From an uncultured Ruminococcus sp. (GTDB taxonomy: Bacteria; Bacillota; Clostridia; Oscillospirales; Ruminococcaceae): 56,750 nucleotides of DNA. Positions 8,415 through 16,716 of the stretch are shown piece after piece (position 1 is the stretch's first letter; every line of letters starts with the position of its first letter). The notes beneath the pieces are model-generated. The model was not told the origin of the DNA. It did no database searches and saw only the letters and a list, made by a program, of their open reading frames with translations. The translations under genes were made by a program, and so were the position numbers. The DNA lies in NCBI RefSeq assembly GCF_937915125.1, contig NZ_CALDMP010000062.1, positions 1 through 56,750 on the forward strand. The letters run 5' to 3'.

Positions 8415-9490
8415 TGGCTCCACTCCTTCCGCACAATCTCTGCCAACCGGCTTTTTGCCAGTATCTGATCTTTTTCATCCAGCAGCAGCATTCCCACCTG
8501 GATTTTCCCATGGGTACGGCGCATACAGTTCTCACAGACACTTTCTACAACAGATGCCCACACCGTTTCTCCCAATCCGAAGGCTGTCAATATTTCCTGC
8601 ATCTGGGATGTGGTATTGCACCGATACAGTTGCCGCACCTGATCGGTAGATGCTCCGGCAAGCGCTGCGTGGGTACAGAGCACCTCACGCTGTCCGCCGG
8701 CAGTGTGGCTGTGCAGATACATAATATCCGCCGCCGGCTTCACCAGCTTTCCCGGTCTGCCTGCCAGCAGAATATGCGTAAAGCCCATTTCTTCTGCGCA
8801 GTCCAGCAGATAACCCAGATAATTGCTGCACAGAACAATGCCGCCGCAAGGATCATATTGCTTCCGCAGATATTTTTCCCCGGCATAGCCTGTCACCAGC
8901 GCACAGGCGGTGCCGTATTCCGCCCGACACATGGAAAGCTCCAGACAGAGGGATTCTTTCACTGCCTCTTCGCTCATAGGGCGGACGATTCCCGTCGTAC
9001 CCAGAATGGAAAGTCCACCCTGAATGCCCAGTCTGCCATTAAAGGTTTTCACCGCAATTTCCGCACCGCCGGGCACAGAAACAGTCACATCCGCACCACG
9101 CTGCCCAATGACAGACCGCAGGGCTTTTTCGATCATCTGCCGTGGCACCGGATTGATTGCAGGTTCTCCCACCGGCAGTTTCAAACCCCTCCGTGTAATG
9201 ATACCCACACCCTCACCGGCGTAAAACCGGATCTCACCCGGATTGTCAGAAATTTCCACCTTTGCTGTCACCAGACAGCCGTTTGTCTCGTCGGGATCGT
9301 CACCGCCATCCTTGATGACACCGCAGATACCCTGGGATACTGCCTGAATTTCCAGACGAAGCGTCACTCCGGCAGGCGTTTCCAGTTCCACTTGCTCCGG
9401 ACAGATTCCGGTCACCTGCCACAATGCCGATGCCAGACTTGCTGCTGCCGCACAAGAGCCGGTGGTATAGCCTTCCCGCAGCGGCTTCAT
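8399..9490 (-). CDS. cbiD: Cobalt-precorrin-5B C1-methyltransferase CbiD
   Basis: 363 residues from the ATG at 9490, which overlaps the cbiP stop as ATGA. It methylates C1 and is specific to the anaerobic pathway. The CbiD hallmark LREGYTTGSCAAAA is at the N-terminus, followed by IKDGGDDPDETNG, GEGVGIITRRGL and GRLGIQGGLSILGTTGIV. The upstream open part of the frame has no homology and lies inside cbiP. Confidence 0.95.
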   Translation of the reverse strand: MKPLREGYTTGSCAAAASLASALWQVTGICPEQVELETPAGVTLRLEIQAVSQGICGVIKDGGDDPDETNGCLVTAKVEISDNPGEIRFYAGEGVGIITRRGLKLPVGEPAINPVPRQMIEKALRSVIGQRGADVTVSVPGGAEIAVKTFNGRLGIQGGLSILGTTGIVRPMSEEAVKESLCLELSMCRAEYGTACALVTGYAGEKYLRKQYDPCGGIVLCSNYLGYLLDCAEEMGFTHILLAGRPGKLVKPAADIMYLHSHTAGGQREVLCTHAALAGASTDQVRQLYRCNTTSQMQEILTAFGLGETVWASVVESVCENCMRRTHGKIQVGMLLLDEKDQILAKSRLAEIVRKEWSQCSMN

Positions 9491-11004
9491 ATGCGTTCTC
9501 CCCACTGGTTGAGGATGTCGTAGATACACTGCATATCCAGACTCTCCCGGAGCGTGTCGGCAAGCTTGTCATATTGTTCCTCTTTATAGGCATTCAGATC
9601 AAAAGCTTCGATGACACTGGTATCCTCGCCTTTTTTCGTGAGCAGCGCCTGTACCAGCTTCTGTGCCGTTTCCGGGGAATCGAATATTCCATGAAGATAC
9701 GACCCGAACACAGTTCCCGCCGGATCACGATAGCCATCTGTTTCTCCGGTTTCCAGCGTGGTAAAGGGAACAGCACTGCCAAGTCCCCTTGTCTCACCCA
9801 TGTGTATCTCATAGCCGCTGACAGCGTGTCCGGACAATGGCTCCAATACGCCATCCACCGAAGCAATGGTACCATTCATCCGGGTACGCCGTTTCTGAGG
9901 CAGGAACACCGTTTCTGTGTCCAGCAGTCCCATACCACGCATAGAACCGCCGTCTTCCACGCCATCCGGGTCAGAAAGTGTCTTTCCAAGCATCTGAAAG
10001 CCGCCGCAGATACCTATCACAAGGCTGCCTCTTTCGTGCTGTTTCAAAATGGCTGCCTCCAGACCGTTCTGGCGCATCCAGCGTAGATCTGCCATGGTAT
10101 TTTTCGTTCCCGGCAGCAGAATGGCATCGGGACTGCCCAGTTCCTGCACCCGTGTCACATACCGCACAGAAACACCATCAATGCGCTCGAACACTTCAAA
10201 ATCTGTAAAGTTCGAAATCCTTGGTACACGAATCACTGCCAAATCCAGCTTTGCGCCTTTCTGTATCGTGTGGTGCGTCAAACGATCGGACAGGCTGTCC
10301 TCATCGTCCAGATCCAGCTGGGCATAAGGCACAACGCCCAGCACTGGTACGCCGGTCAGTTCCTCCAGCATGGTCAGTCCCGGTTTCAGAATTTCCACAT
10401 CCCCACGGAATTTATTGATAATGATCCCCTGAATGCGGCTCCGTTCCTCTTCGTCCATAAGCATAATAGTACCATACACAGAAGCAAACACACCGCCACG
10501 GTCAATATCGCCCACCAGAATCACCGGAGAATCGGACAGCTTAGCCATACCCATATTGACGATGTCCACATCTTTCAGATTGATTTCCGCCGGACTGCCG
10601 GCACCCTCCAGCACGATCACATCATTCTCCGCTGCAAGGGAATCGTACGCCTTCATGATATGGGGAATCAGTTCCTCTTTTTTGGTGTAATACTCCACAG
10701 CACCCATGGTGCCGAATACTTCGCCGTTTACAATGACCTGAGAACCGCTGTCGCTGGTAGGCTTCAGCAGAATGGGATTCATCCGCACATCTGGCTCCAC
10801 ACCGGCGGCCTCCGCCTGCATTACCTGTGCACGTCCCATTTCCAGACCGTCACGGGTTATATAGGAATTCAATGCCATATTCTGCGATTTAAATGGTACC
10901 GTTCGCAGTCCGTCCTGCCGGAAGATCCGACAAAGTCCGGCTGTGATAAAGCTTTTTCCTGCCGAGGACATGGTTCCCACTATCATGATTGATTTTGCAA
11001 ACAT
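9487..11004 (-). CDS. cbiP: Cobyric acid synthase CbiP/CobQ
   Basis: 505 residues, full length. It amidates side chains b, d, e and g of adenosylcobyrinate a,c-diamide with glutamine and ATP. The N-terminal dethiobiotin-synthetase-like domain carries IMIVGTMSSAGKSF (P-loop near residues 10-18) and LEGAGSPAEINL. The C-terminal class I glutamine amidotransferase domain carries the nucleophile in VIGICGGFQML and the His of GSYLHGIFD. The start overlaps the cobD stop as TGATG. Confidence 0.95.
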   Translation of the reverse strand: MFAKSIMIVGTMSSAGKSFITAGLCRIFRQDGLRTVPFKSQNMALNSYITRDGLEMGRAQVMQAEAAGVEPDVRMNPILLKPTSDSGSQVIVNGEVFGTMGAVEYYTKKEELIPHIMKAYDSLAAENDVIVLEGAGSPAEINLKDVDIVNMGMAKLSDSPVILVGDIDRGGVFASVYGTIMLMDEEERSRIQGIIINKFRGDVEILKPGLTMLEELTGVPVLGVVPYAQLDLDDEDSLSDRLTHHTIQKGAKLDLAVIRVPRISNFTDFEVFERIDGVSVRYVTRVQELGSPDAILLPGTKNTMADLRWMRQNGLEAAILKQHERGSLVIGICGGFQMLGKTLSDPDGVEDGGSMRGMGLLDTETVFLPQKRRTRMNGTIASVDGVLEPLSGHAVSGYEIHMGETRGLGSAVPFTTLETGETDGYRDPAGTVFGSYLHGIFDSPETAQKLVQALLTKKGEDTSVIEAFDLNAYKEEQYDKLADTLRESLDMQCIYDILNQWGERI

Positions 11005-12077
11005 CAATAAAGCCCCCTTTTGCTGACGATTTTCCGCAGACAGCGCAGAAAATACTGGTTATCTTCTCTGGAACGCACTGCCGCACGATAATATTCCGCA
11101 TTCAAGCCCACATAGGAATCGCAGTGTCGCAGCAATACATGATAGGTCAGCAGCCGACGATCCAGATCGTAGCAACCCGGCACCTGGAAGAAAATATAGT
11201 TAGCATGGGGTTCCCACACCCGGAATCCCAGACTTTCCAGCCCTTCATAGAGAAAATCCCGTTCTTCTTGCAGGAACTTTAAAAACCGTGTCCGGTAGGT
11301 GTGATCTTCCACCGCTGCGCATCCGGCTTCACTTGCCAGAGTACTCACTGGCCATGGCTGTCCTATGGTACGGACACGCTCCACCAGTCCTGCATCGGAA
11401 CAGATGCCGTATCCCAGCCGCAGTCCAGGGATGGCATACAGCTTTGTCATGGATTTCAGGATCAGCAGATTGGCATAGCTGCCGGAATCCAGAATCATGG
11501 AATCAATGCCCATCTCATCTTCTGTCATATCATAAAAACATTCATCCAGCAGGACAAACACCTGTTTCTGCTTTGCTAAATCCAGGATCTTCCGCAGCAG
11601 TTCCGGGTCAATCAGCGTTCCCGTGGGATTGTTGGGATTGCACAGCACCAGAAAATCATAACTGCCCTGCTCCAGTTCATCCAGAAGCACCTCTGTCACG
11701 ACAAAGGGATCCGGCATCGTCCAATACTGTACTTCGCAGCCGTTTTCCTCCAGTGCCTTTCCGTATTCTGAAAAGGTCGGCACAGGTACAAGTGCCTTTT
11801 TCGGTGCAACTGCTCGCACCAGCCGGAAAATCACATCTGCACCGCCATTGCCGCAGACAATATGATCCGGATGCACCTGGTGAAATTCCCCAAGGGCATG
11901 CCGCAGCTTCCGCTGATAAGGATCCGGATAGTGCACCAGCTGCTGTACCGCACCGTTGATTGCCTTCCGAACAGACGCAGGAACGCCAAAGGGATTGATA
12001 TTTGCGGAAAAGTCGATGACATAATCCGTTTGCAGTTCTTCCTCTGCTGTGTAGATATCTCCGCCGTGAATCTCCAT
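11004..12077 (-). CDS. cobD: L-threonine-O-3-phosphate decarboxylase CobD
   Basis: 357 residues; a PLP-dependent class I/II aminotransferase-fold decarboxylase producing (R)-1-amino-2-propanol O-2-phosphate for the nucleotide loop. It begins MEIHGGDIYTAEEEL and FSANINPFG, typical of CobD. The PLP lysine is Lys212 in KSMTKLYAIPGLRLGY, with Asp178 in LLDECFYDM contacting the ring nitrogen. HisC is the main alternative, but the N-terminal HGGDIY block and the operon context decide for CobD. The ATG at 12077 has AAGGAG eight bases upstream. Confidence 0.93.
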   Translation of the reverse strand: MEIHGGDIYTAEEELQTDYVIDFSANINPFGVPASVRKAINGAVQQLVHYPDPYQRKLRHALGEFHQVHPDHIVCGNGGADVIFRLVRAVAPKKALVPVPTFSEYGKALEENGCEVQYWTMPDPFVVTEVLLDELEQGSYDFLVLCNPNNPTGTLIDPELLRKILDLAKQKQVFVLLDECFYDMTEDEMGIDSMILDSGSYANLLILKSMTKLYAIPGLRLGYGICSDAGLVERVRTIGQPWPVSTLASEAGCAAVEDHTYRTRFLKFLQEERDFLYEGLESLGFRVWEPHANYIFFQVPGCYDLDRRLLTYHVLLRHCDSYVGLNAEYYRAAVRSREDNQYFLRCLRKIVSKRGLY

Positions 12078-12110
12078 TTTTCTCACTCCTTGCCTCAGAG
12101 TTGTTTTGTG

Positions 12111-13079
12111 TCAGCGAATTGCAAAAAACATCAGTGCTCTGCACAGTCCGAACAATCCTGCTGAAAGCATTGCCGCCCCATACATAAGTCCGTTGGTGCG
12201 CAGAATATCGGCTGCCTCCGCTGGACGGTTCTTTTCTCCGATGGTGGGTTTTTCCACAACCTGTCCGAAATAGACATGGGTGCCGCCCAATTGAACGCCC
12301 AGCGCCCCCGCCGCAACGGATTCCGTCTGGGCCGAATTGGGTGAAAGGTGATTGTTCCGGTCACGCCGGAATATCCGAAATGCATTTTTTCTATCCAGCC
12401 CCAGAATTCCTGCCGCTGCGATCATCAGCAGACCGCAGAGCCGTGACGGGAGCCAGTTTGCCACATCGTCCAGTTTTGCCGAAGCTGTACCGAAATGGAT
12501 GTATTTTTCATTGCGGTAGCCAACCATAGAATCCAGCGTGTTGATCGCCTTATAACAAAATCCCATAGGTACGCCGCCCAGAAGCAGATAAAACAGAGGT
12601 GCTGTCACGCCATCGGAAGTATTCTCTGCCACTGTCTCCACGCACGCTTTTGTCACCTCTTCCTCTGTCAGCTGCGTCGTTTCTCTGCCTACCAGATAGG
12701 ACAGCTGCTTTCTTGCAGCATCCAAGTCTCCGGCTTGCAATGCTGCGTACACTTTTTTGCTTTCTGTTGCCAGACATTTTGTCGCTGGTATCTGATACGC
12801 CCAGAACGTATGCAAAGCAAACCACAGCCAGAAAGAGATACGATATGCCAGATACAGTATGCCGCCGGAAATCACAAGACTCAGAAGGGGAATCGTCACA
12901 GCCAGCACGATTCCTGCGGCACGTTCACCGCCAGGCGTTCCGGGAAATATCCGGCGCAGCAGCCGTTCCATACCGGAAATCCCTTTTCCCATCCAGACCA
13001 CCGGATGGGGCAGCCAATGGGGATCTCCGAAGCAGAGATCCAGCAAAAACCCCAGCAGAACACTGCATAAAATCCACAT
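12111..13079 (-). CDS. cbiB: Adenosylcobinamide-phosphate synthase CbiB
   Basis: About 322 residues; an integral membrane enzyme joining aminopropanol phosphate to adenosylcobyric acid. Motifs are LDLCFGDPHWLPHPVVWMG at the N-terminus, CVETVAENTSDGVTAPLFY in the middle and TESVAAGALGVQLGG near the end, with four to five hydrophobic segments. The start at 13079 gives the family's usual N-terminus. An in-frame ATG at 13094 would overlap the preceding gene and is also possible; neither has an ideally spaced ribosome-binding site. Confidence 0.92.
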   Translation of the reverse strand: MWILCSVLLGFLLDLCFGDPHWLPHPVVWMGKGISGMERLLRRIFPGTPGGERAAGIVLAVTIPLLSLVISGGILYLAYRISFWLWFALHTFWAYQIPATKCLATESKKVYAALQAGDLDAARKQLSYLVGRETTQLTEEEVTKACVETVAENTSDGVTAPLFYLLLGGVPMGFCYKAINTLDSMVGYRNEKYIHFGTASAKLDDVANWLPSRLCGLLMIAAAGILGLDRKNAFRIFRRDRNNHLSPNSAQTESVAAGALGVQLGGTHVYFGQVVEKPTIGEKNRPAEAADILRTNGLMYGAAMLSAGLFGLCRALMFFAIR

Positions 13080-13083
13080 ACCA

Positions 13084-13476
13084 TCACGCCCCATTTCCTT
13101 TGATCCGCATTCCCAGACCGCAGCAGACACGGTCTACCGTCTCCGCCTGTCCGGCAAGAAAGGTGTTGAACCGTCCCACAGCCTCACGCCATGCTCGCTG
13201 CTGCGCCGTAACAGGAACCAATCCGCAGCCCACTTCCTGGGAGATGAGGATCACAGCCTGCCACTGGGGCAGCATATCCTTTGCAGCCTGACAGGGATCC
13301 TTTCCTTCCTCCAGCCAGCCGGTCACCAGTTTCTCTGCATGGTAAATGATGCGCTCTCCGTTCCAGGCGGAAAGTGGTTCTTCTGCCGCATCCCACACAT
13401 CTTTTTCCGTCAACCCGAAGCGCTCCATGGCATATGCCAGTTTCCCCTGGGCATAACCTCCCAGTATCAGTCTCAT
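13084..13476 (-). CDS. Short CobU-like protein (second paralog), probably not a full bifunctional enzyme
   Basis: 130 residues, against about 180 for CobU. The N-terminus MRLILGGYAQGKLAYA is a CobU-like P-loop start with the usual Ser/Thr after GK replaced by Leu. The C-terminal half (SQEVGCGLVP, then GRFNTFLA) matches the canonical CobU end better than the full-length cobU of this operon does. The middle part carrying the guanylyl-acceptor His/Arg region is absent. The gene sits between cobS and cbiB with an ATGA overlap at 13476, so it is kept in frame and coupled. A kinase-only, regulatory or scaffolding role is possible; the function is not established from sequence. Confidence 0.75.
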   Translation of the reverse strand: MRLILGGYAQGKLAYAMERFGLTEKDVWDAAEEPLSAWNGERIIYHAEKLVTGWLEEGKDPCQAAKDMLPQWQAVILISQEVGCGLVPVTAQQRAWREAVGRFNTFLAGQAETVDRVCCGLGMRIKGNGA

Positions 13477-14249
13477 AACAGCACACCTCCCAGCAAAGCC
13501 GTTCCCAGCAGCCATGCAGTCTCATTCAGTACCAGAAAAAATCCAGCCAGATCTCCCGTCAGTCCGCCAAACTGCTTTTTCTGCATATGATAATAGCCCC
13601 CGAAAATCCCTATGGAAAGGAGTATCAGGATCACTGCCAGCCAGTGATACCACAGTACCATGCAAAAGCCTGCCACGCCGAATTCCACTGCAAGTATCAC
13701 GCTCACATGGGCGCCGGCGTTTTCGCCAAAGGTCTTTGCCAGAGAACTGGTAGGTGCACAGGAAAACCGGGTAATGGAAATCCCGCTGAGACAGCGTGTC
13801 AATACAAATCCCCCAGTGAGAAGCCCCATCACATGCCTGCTCTGAGAACCGTACAGTTCTGTATATGCGCCAAAGCTGGCCAGGAGCACGAGAATGACAC
13901 TGAATACAGCAAATGGCCCGCAGTTGGGATCTTTCAGGATACGCAGCTTTTCCTCACGGGGACGGCGGGAATAGAGCGCATCTGCCGTATCACAAAAGCC
14001 GTCCAGATGAATACCGCCGGTGATAACCACAACGCACAGGACTGCCAGTACTGCAAACAGCACAGCACCTACACCCAGCAGACTGCACACTGTCCAGACA
14101 AGCCACAGACCGCCGCCGCAGAGCAGTCCCACCAGAGGAAAAAATACCATAGCATGGCGCAGATTATCCGCCGTCCAGTTCAGACATTTCACCGGCAGTG
14201 CACTGTACATGGAAAGGGCGATGAGAAGCGATTCAAACCAGGATCTCAT
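13473..14249 (-). CDS. cobS: Adenosylcobinamide-GDP ribazoletransferase CobS
   Basis: 258 residues; a membrane enzyme joining adenosylcobinamide-GDP to alpha-ribazole phosphate in the last step of nucleotide loop assembly. Several hydrophobic helices flank the conserved acidic motif GGIHLDGFCDTADAL. The N-terminus (LIALSMYSALPV) and the central REEKLRILKDPNCGPFAV are typical. It overlaps the end of cobU by 17 nt. Confidence 0.94.
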   Translation of the reverse strand: MRSWFESLLIALSMYSALPVKCLNWTADNLRHAMVFFPLVGLLCGGGLWLVWTVCSLLGVGAVLFAVLAVLCVVVITGGIHLDGFCDTADALYSRRPREEKLRILKDPNCGPFAVFSVILVLLASFGAYTELYGSQSRHVMGLLTGGFVLTRCLSGISITRFSCAPTSSLAKTFGENAGAHVSVILAVEFGVAGFCMVLWYHWLAVILILLSIGIFGGYYHMQKKQFGGLTGDLAGFFLVLNETAWLLGTALLGGVLL

Positions 14250-14775
14250 GATATTGTTCCTCTCCTTTCCAGAAAATCGGTATGCCGCTGCATACCTCTA
14301 TGACCACATCTGCTGCCTTTGCCAGAGCGCAGTTGATTCGTCCTATATTTTGCAGATATGCCTGCATGGATACATCCTCTGGAGGAATGTCCGAACAGAC
14401 CTCATTCGTCACAATGACCAGATGGGTCAAACGTTTCTGCACGGCCAGCACCCCATCGACTACCGCCTGCACCGGATCCGGTGCCGCTGCGTCAAACTGT
14501 TCATTTGCCGTCAGATTGCTGATACAGTCCAGCAGTGCCGTACCGCCCGGTGTCAGCATCTTTGCTGCTTCTGCCAGACGCATGGGCGTTTCCAGGGTCT
14601 GAAAACCCTTTCCGGAACGCTGTTCCCGATGACGGGTAATGCGTTTCCGACACTCCTCATCCCATATTTGCATGGTTGCCAGATAAAAAAAGGGGTTCCG
14701 TTTCAGCTGAAAGCTGATTTCTTCCGCCAGCAGAGATTTTCCGCTGCCGGAACCGCCTGTTACCAATACTGTCAT
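14233..14775 (-). CDS. cobU: Adenosylcobinamide kinase / adenosylcobinamide-phosphate guanylyltransferase CobU
   Basis: 180 residues, normal length. The P-loop GGSGSGKS is at residues 7-14. His49 in ITRHREQRSG is in the place of the guanylylated histidine of Salmonella CobU. The C-terminal part has VTNEVCSDIPP and GRINCALAKAAD, somewhat divergent from the consensus NEVG block. It overlaps the cbiA stop as ATGA. A second, shorter CobU-like gene lies two genes downstream. Confidence 0.94.
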   Translation of the reverse strand: MTVLVTGGSGSGKSLLAEEISFQLKRNPFFYLATMQIWDEECRKRITRHREQRSGKGFQTLETPMRLAEAAKMLTPGGTALLDCISNLTANEQFDAAAPDPVQAVVDGVLAVQKRLTHLVIVTNEVCSDIPPEDVSMQAYLQNIGRINCALAKAADVVIEVCSGIPIFWKGEEQYHEILV

Positions 14776-16148
14776 ACACTGTCACGTCCTTCCCGGAACT
14801 TCCGGCACGCCTGGGCAAATGCCCGGGGCACAGCCGGATTGGACGGAAAATAGAAATGGGGAAAGCCTGCCGCAATATGTTCCGTCACCTGCATCGCCTG
14901 CCACTGCCGTCCGTTAGGACGCTGCGCCAGAAATGCCGTACCGTTTTCCGTGCTGTCTGCATAGTGAAACTCATGCGCCCGGATCGTTGTCCCTGCCTCG
15001 CCCAGGATCGAATCCTGCTGTGCTGTCAAGGTCACATATCCAAACCGACAGAGACGTTCCCCCAGCTTTGCTGTTCCCGGAAGCAGCTGCGCCATGGGAT
15101 ATTCCGTACCGTCCTTATCGAGAATTGCCTCCTGCAAATACAGGAAACCGCCGCATTCTGCAAAAATGGGAATTTTCTTCGCCGATGCATGCCGGAGACT
15201 TTCCAGAAAGGTACTGTTCCCACTGAGCTGTTTCAGATACAATTCCGGATAGCCGCCGCCCAGATACAACCCGTCCAGTCCATCCGGCAGCCGGTCATCT
15301 GCCAGGGGTGAAAAGGGCACAAGCTCCGCGCCCCATTGCTCCAGCATGTGTAGATTTTCCGCATAGTAGAAGCAAAAGGCTGCATCCTGTGCCACACCCA
15401 GCCGGAATAATTTTTCCATCTGCTGCGGTGCCGGCGAAAAAGGCAGCGGCGGCGCTGTCGCTGCCAATTGCAGAATGCCGTCTAGGTCGATAGTGCGTTC
15501 TGCCGTTTCTGCCAGCAGACGTATTTTTTCATCCAGCTGCGCCACTTCCCCGGCAGTCATCAGACCCAGGTGACGGCTTTCCAAATGTACCTGTGGCAGA
15601 TCCGGCAGGTAGCCATAGACCGGAAGACCTGTTTCCCGCTCAATGATCTCTTTATAGAAAGCATACATTCCCTCCCGGATCTGATTGAGAAGCACACCGC
15701 CTATGAGATTGGGCGTCCGGAATTCCAGAAAGCCTTTGCAGAGTGCCGCAACGGAACAACCCATCCCCTTCGGTGCCACAACCAACAGCACCGGTGTTTG
15801 CAGTGCCTGAGAGACGGTGTAGGCACTTGCCTGTTCCGTCTGTCCGATGCCGTCGTAATATCCCATAGCACCCTCCAGCAGTGCAAGATCGGCATCTGCC
15901 GCCGTCTGCGTCAGGATCTGCTGCATCTGCCTTTCATCAGAAAAGAACGGATCTGCATGATACGTATCCCTGCCGGTGATATGGGTATGAAACATAGGGT
16001 CGATATAATCGGGGCCGCATTTCAGACTTTGCACACAGAGTCCCCGTACCCGGAAAGCACCGAGGAGTGCCGCCGTCATGGTAGTCTTTCCACTGCCGCT
16101 GGATGCAGCACTAAGCATGATACGGGGTATTTTCCGGTTCTGTTCCAT
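14772..16148 (-). CDS. cbiA: Cobyrinate a,c-diamide synthase CbiA
   Basis: 458 residues from the ATG at 16148, which has GGAGG eight bases upstream. The open frame continues for 96 codons into the riboswitch, but that part is RNA structure and not protein. It amidates the a and c acetates of cobyrinate. The N-terminal ATP-binding domain has SAASSGSGKTT (Lys21) and SLKCGPDYIDPMFH. The C-terminal glutamine amidotransferase domain has Cys332 in FAECGGFLYL. It is the first gene of the operon and lies directly behind the riboswitch terminator. Confidence 0.95.
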   Translation of the reverse strand: MEQNRKIPRIMLSAASSGSGKTTMTAALLGAFRVRGLCVQSLKCGPDYIDPMFHTHITGRDTYHADPFFSDERQMQQILTQTAADADLALLEGAMGYYDGIGQTEQASAYTVSQALQTPVLLVVAPKGMGCSVAALCKGFLEFRTPNLIGGVLLNQIREGMYAFYKEIIERETGLPVYGYLPDLPQVHLESRHLGLMTAGEVAQLDEKIRLLAETAERTIDLDGILQLAATAPPLPFSPAPQQMEKLFRLGVAQDAAFCFYYAENLHMLEQWGAELVPFSPLADDRLPDGLDGLYLGGGYPELYLKQLSGNSTFLESLRHASAKKIPIFAECGGFLYLQEAILDKDGTEYPMAQLLPGTAKLGERLCRFGYVTLTAQQDSILGEAGTTIRAHEFHYADSTENGTAFLAQRPNGRQWQAMQVTEHIAAGFPHFYFPSNPAVPRAFAQACRKFREGRDSV

Positions 16149-16161
16149 ACGCCATTCCTCC

Positions 16162-16194
16162 AAAAAAAATCGCCTTCCTGTGACAGAAAGCGAT
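16162..16194 (-). terminator. Riboswitch-linked intrinsic terminator
   Basis: Read on the minus strand, ATCGCTTTCTGT pairs with ACAGGAAGGCGAT (one or two G-U or bulged positions) and runs into eight T. It ends immediately before the cbiA ribosome-binding site, the expected place for a transcriptional off-switch controlled by the upstream aptamer. Confidence 0.85.
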
Positions 16195-16401
16195 GTCCAT
16201 GAAACGCCCTGCCTGCCGCCTTTCCGGACAGCAGACATGCCGCTCCTGCATTCCCACGAAAACACCCTTGTTTCGTGCGGACACAGCCCCATCGCTCGTA
16301 AGGCTGTGCAACATGCTATTTCGTAATCCGACTTAGCAGGCAGTCCCTGCATCACGGTAGCGTGACTGTACGAGAATCTCACTCGTTTCCCTTGATTGAT
16401 T
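16195..16401 (-). promoter_or_regulatory. Cobalamin riboswitch
   Basis: On the minus strand the leader contains the aptamer core GGGAAACGAGTGAGATTCTCG followed by ACAG and a TCACG/CGTGA hairpin (16355-16393). These match the conserved GGGAA, GTGnnATTC and ACAG elements of cobalamin riboswitches. An AAGTCGGATTAC segment near 16310-16335 lies where the AGnCAGGAnACC element is expected, though it is divergent. About 110 nt of further stem-loops lead to the terminator. High cobalamin should reduce expression of the operon. Family assignment is from motif recognition only. Confidence 0.85.
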
Positions 16402-16407
16402 GTCCCT

Positions 16408-16436
16408 ATTATAGCATAATTTTCAGAAATACACAA
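16408..16436 (-). promoter_or_regulatory. Promoter of the cobalamin operon
   Basis: The minus strand has TATAAT (16408-16413) 17 bp after TTGTGT (16431-16436). The predicted start near 16401 is just before the riboswitch aptamer. Confidence 0.7.
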
Positions 16437-16457
16437 GTGACAATTTTAAAACATATG

Positions 16458-16506
16458 ACCATACCAATTCCGACAAAAAAGCCTTTCACGCCGTAAAAAG
16501 TATGGT
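16458..16506. repeat. Inverted repeat in the cbi/merR divergent region
   Basis: ACCATAC (16458-16464) is repeated in inverted form as GTATGGT (16500-16506), 35 bp apart. It lies between the two divergent promoters and could be an operator, for example for the MerR protein encoded next to it. The spacing is unlike the compact MerR operator between -35 and -10, so this is weak. Confidence 0.3.
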
Positions 16507-16581
16507 ATTTCCCCGGTAAAAAATGCGAACGCAAAGGAAATCTGCAATCTTCCTTTCTTTTTAAGAATCTCAGTATTTTAC

Positions 16582-16610
16582 TTTACTTTTCCGAAAAGCC
16601 TTGTTATAAT
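16582..16610 (+). promoter_or_regulatory. Promoter of the merR gene
   Basis: TTTACT (16582-16587), a 17-bp spacer and TATAAT (16605-16610). The predicted leader of about 100 nt has no clear structure. Confidence 0.55.
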
Positions 16611-16716
16611 AAAGCTGATCAGAATCTGTATTCATTGACAGCGATATGGAACGTCACTTGAGACCATGCAAGCTTTCGGCAATGATGCAGGTTTTTCTAT
16701 TTTCGGAGGTGTTTTC

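Noticed and set aside
16149..16436. N-terminal extension of cbiA (96 codons)
   Set aside because: It coincides with the riboswitch and its terminator, and the GGAGG-ATG at 16148 gives the normal CbiA length.
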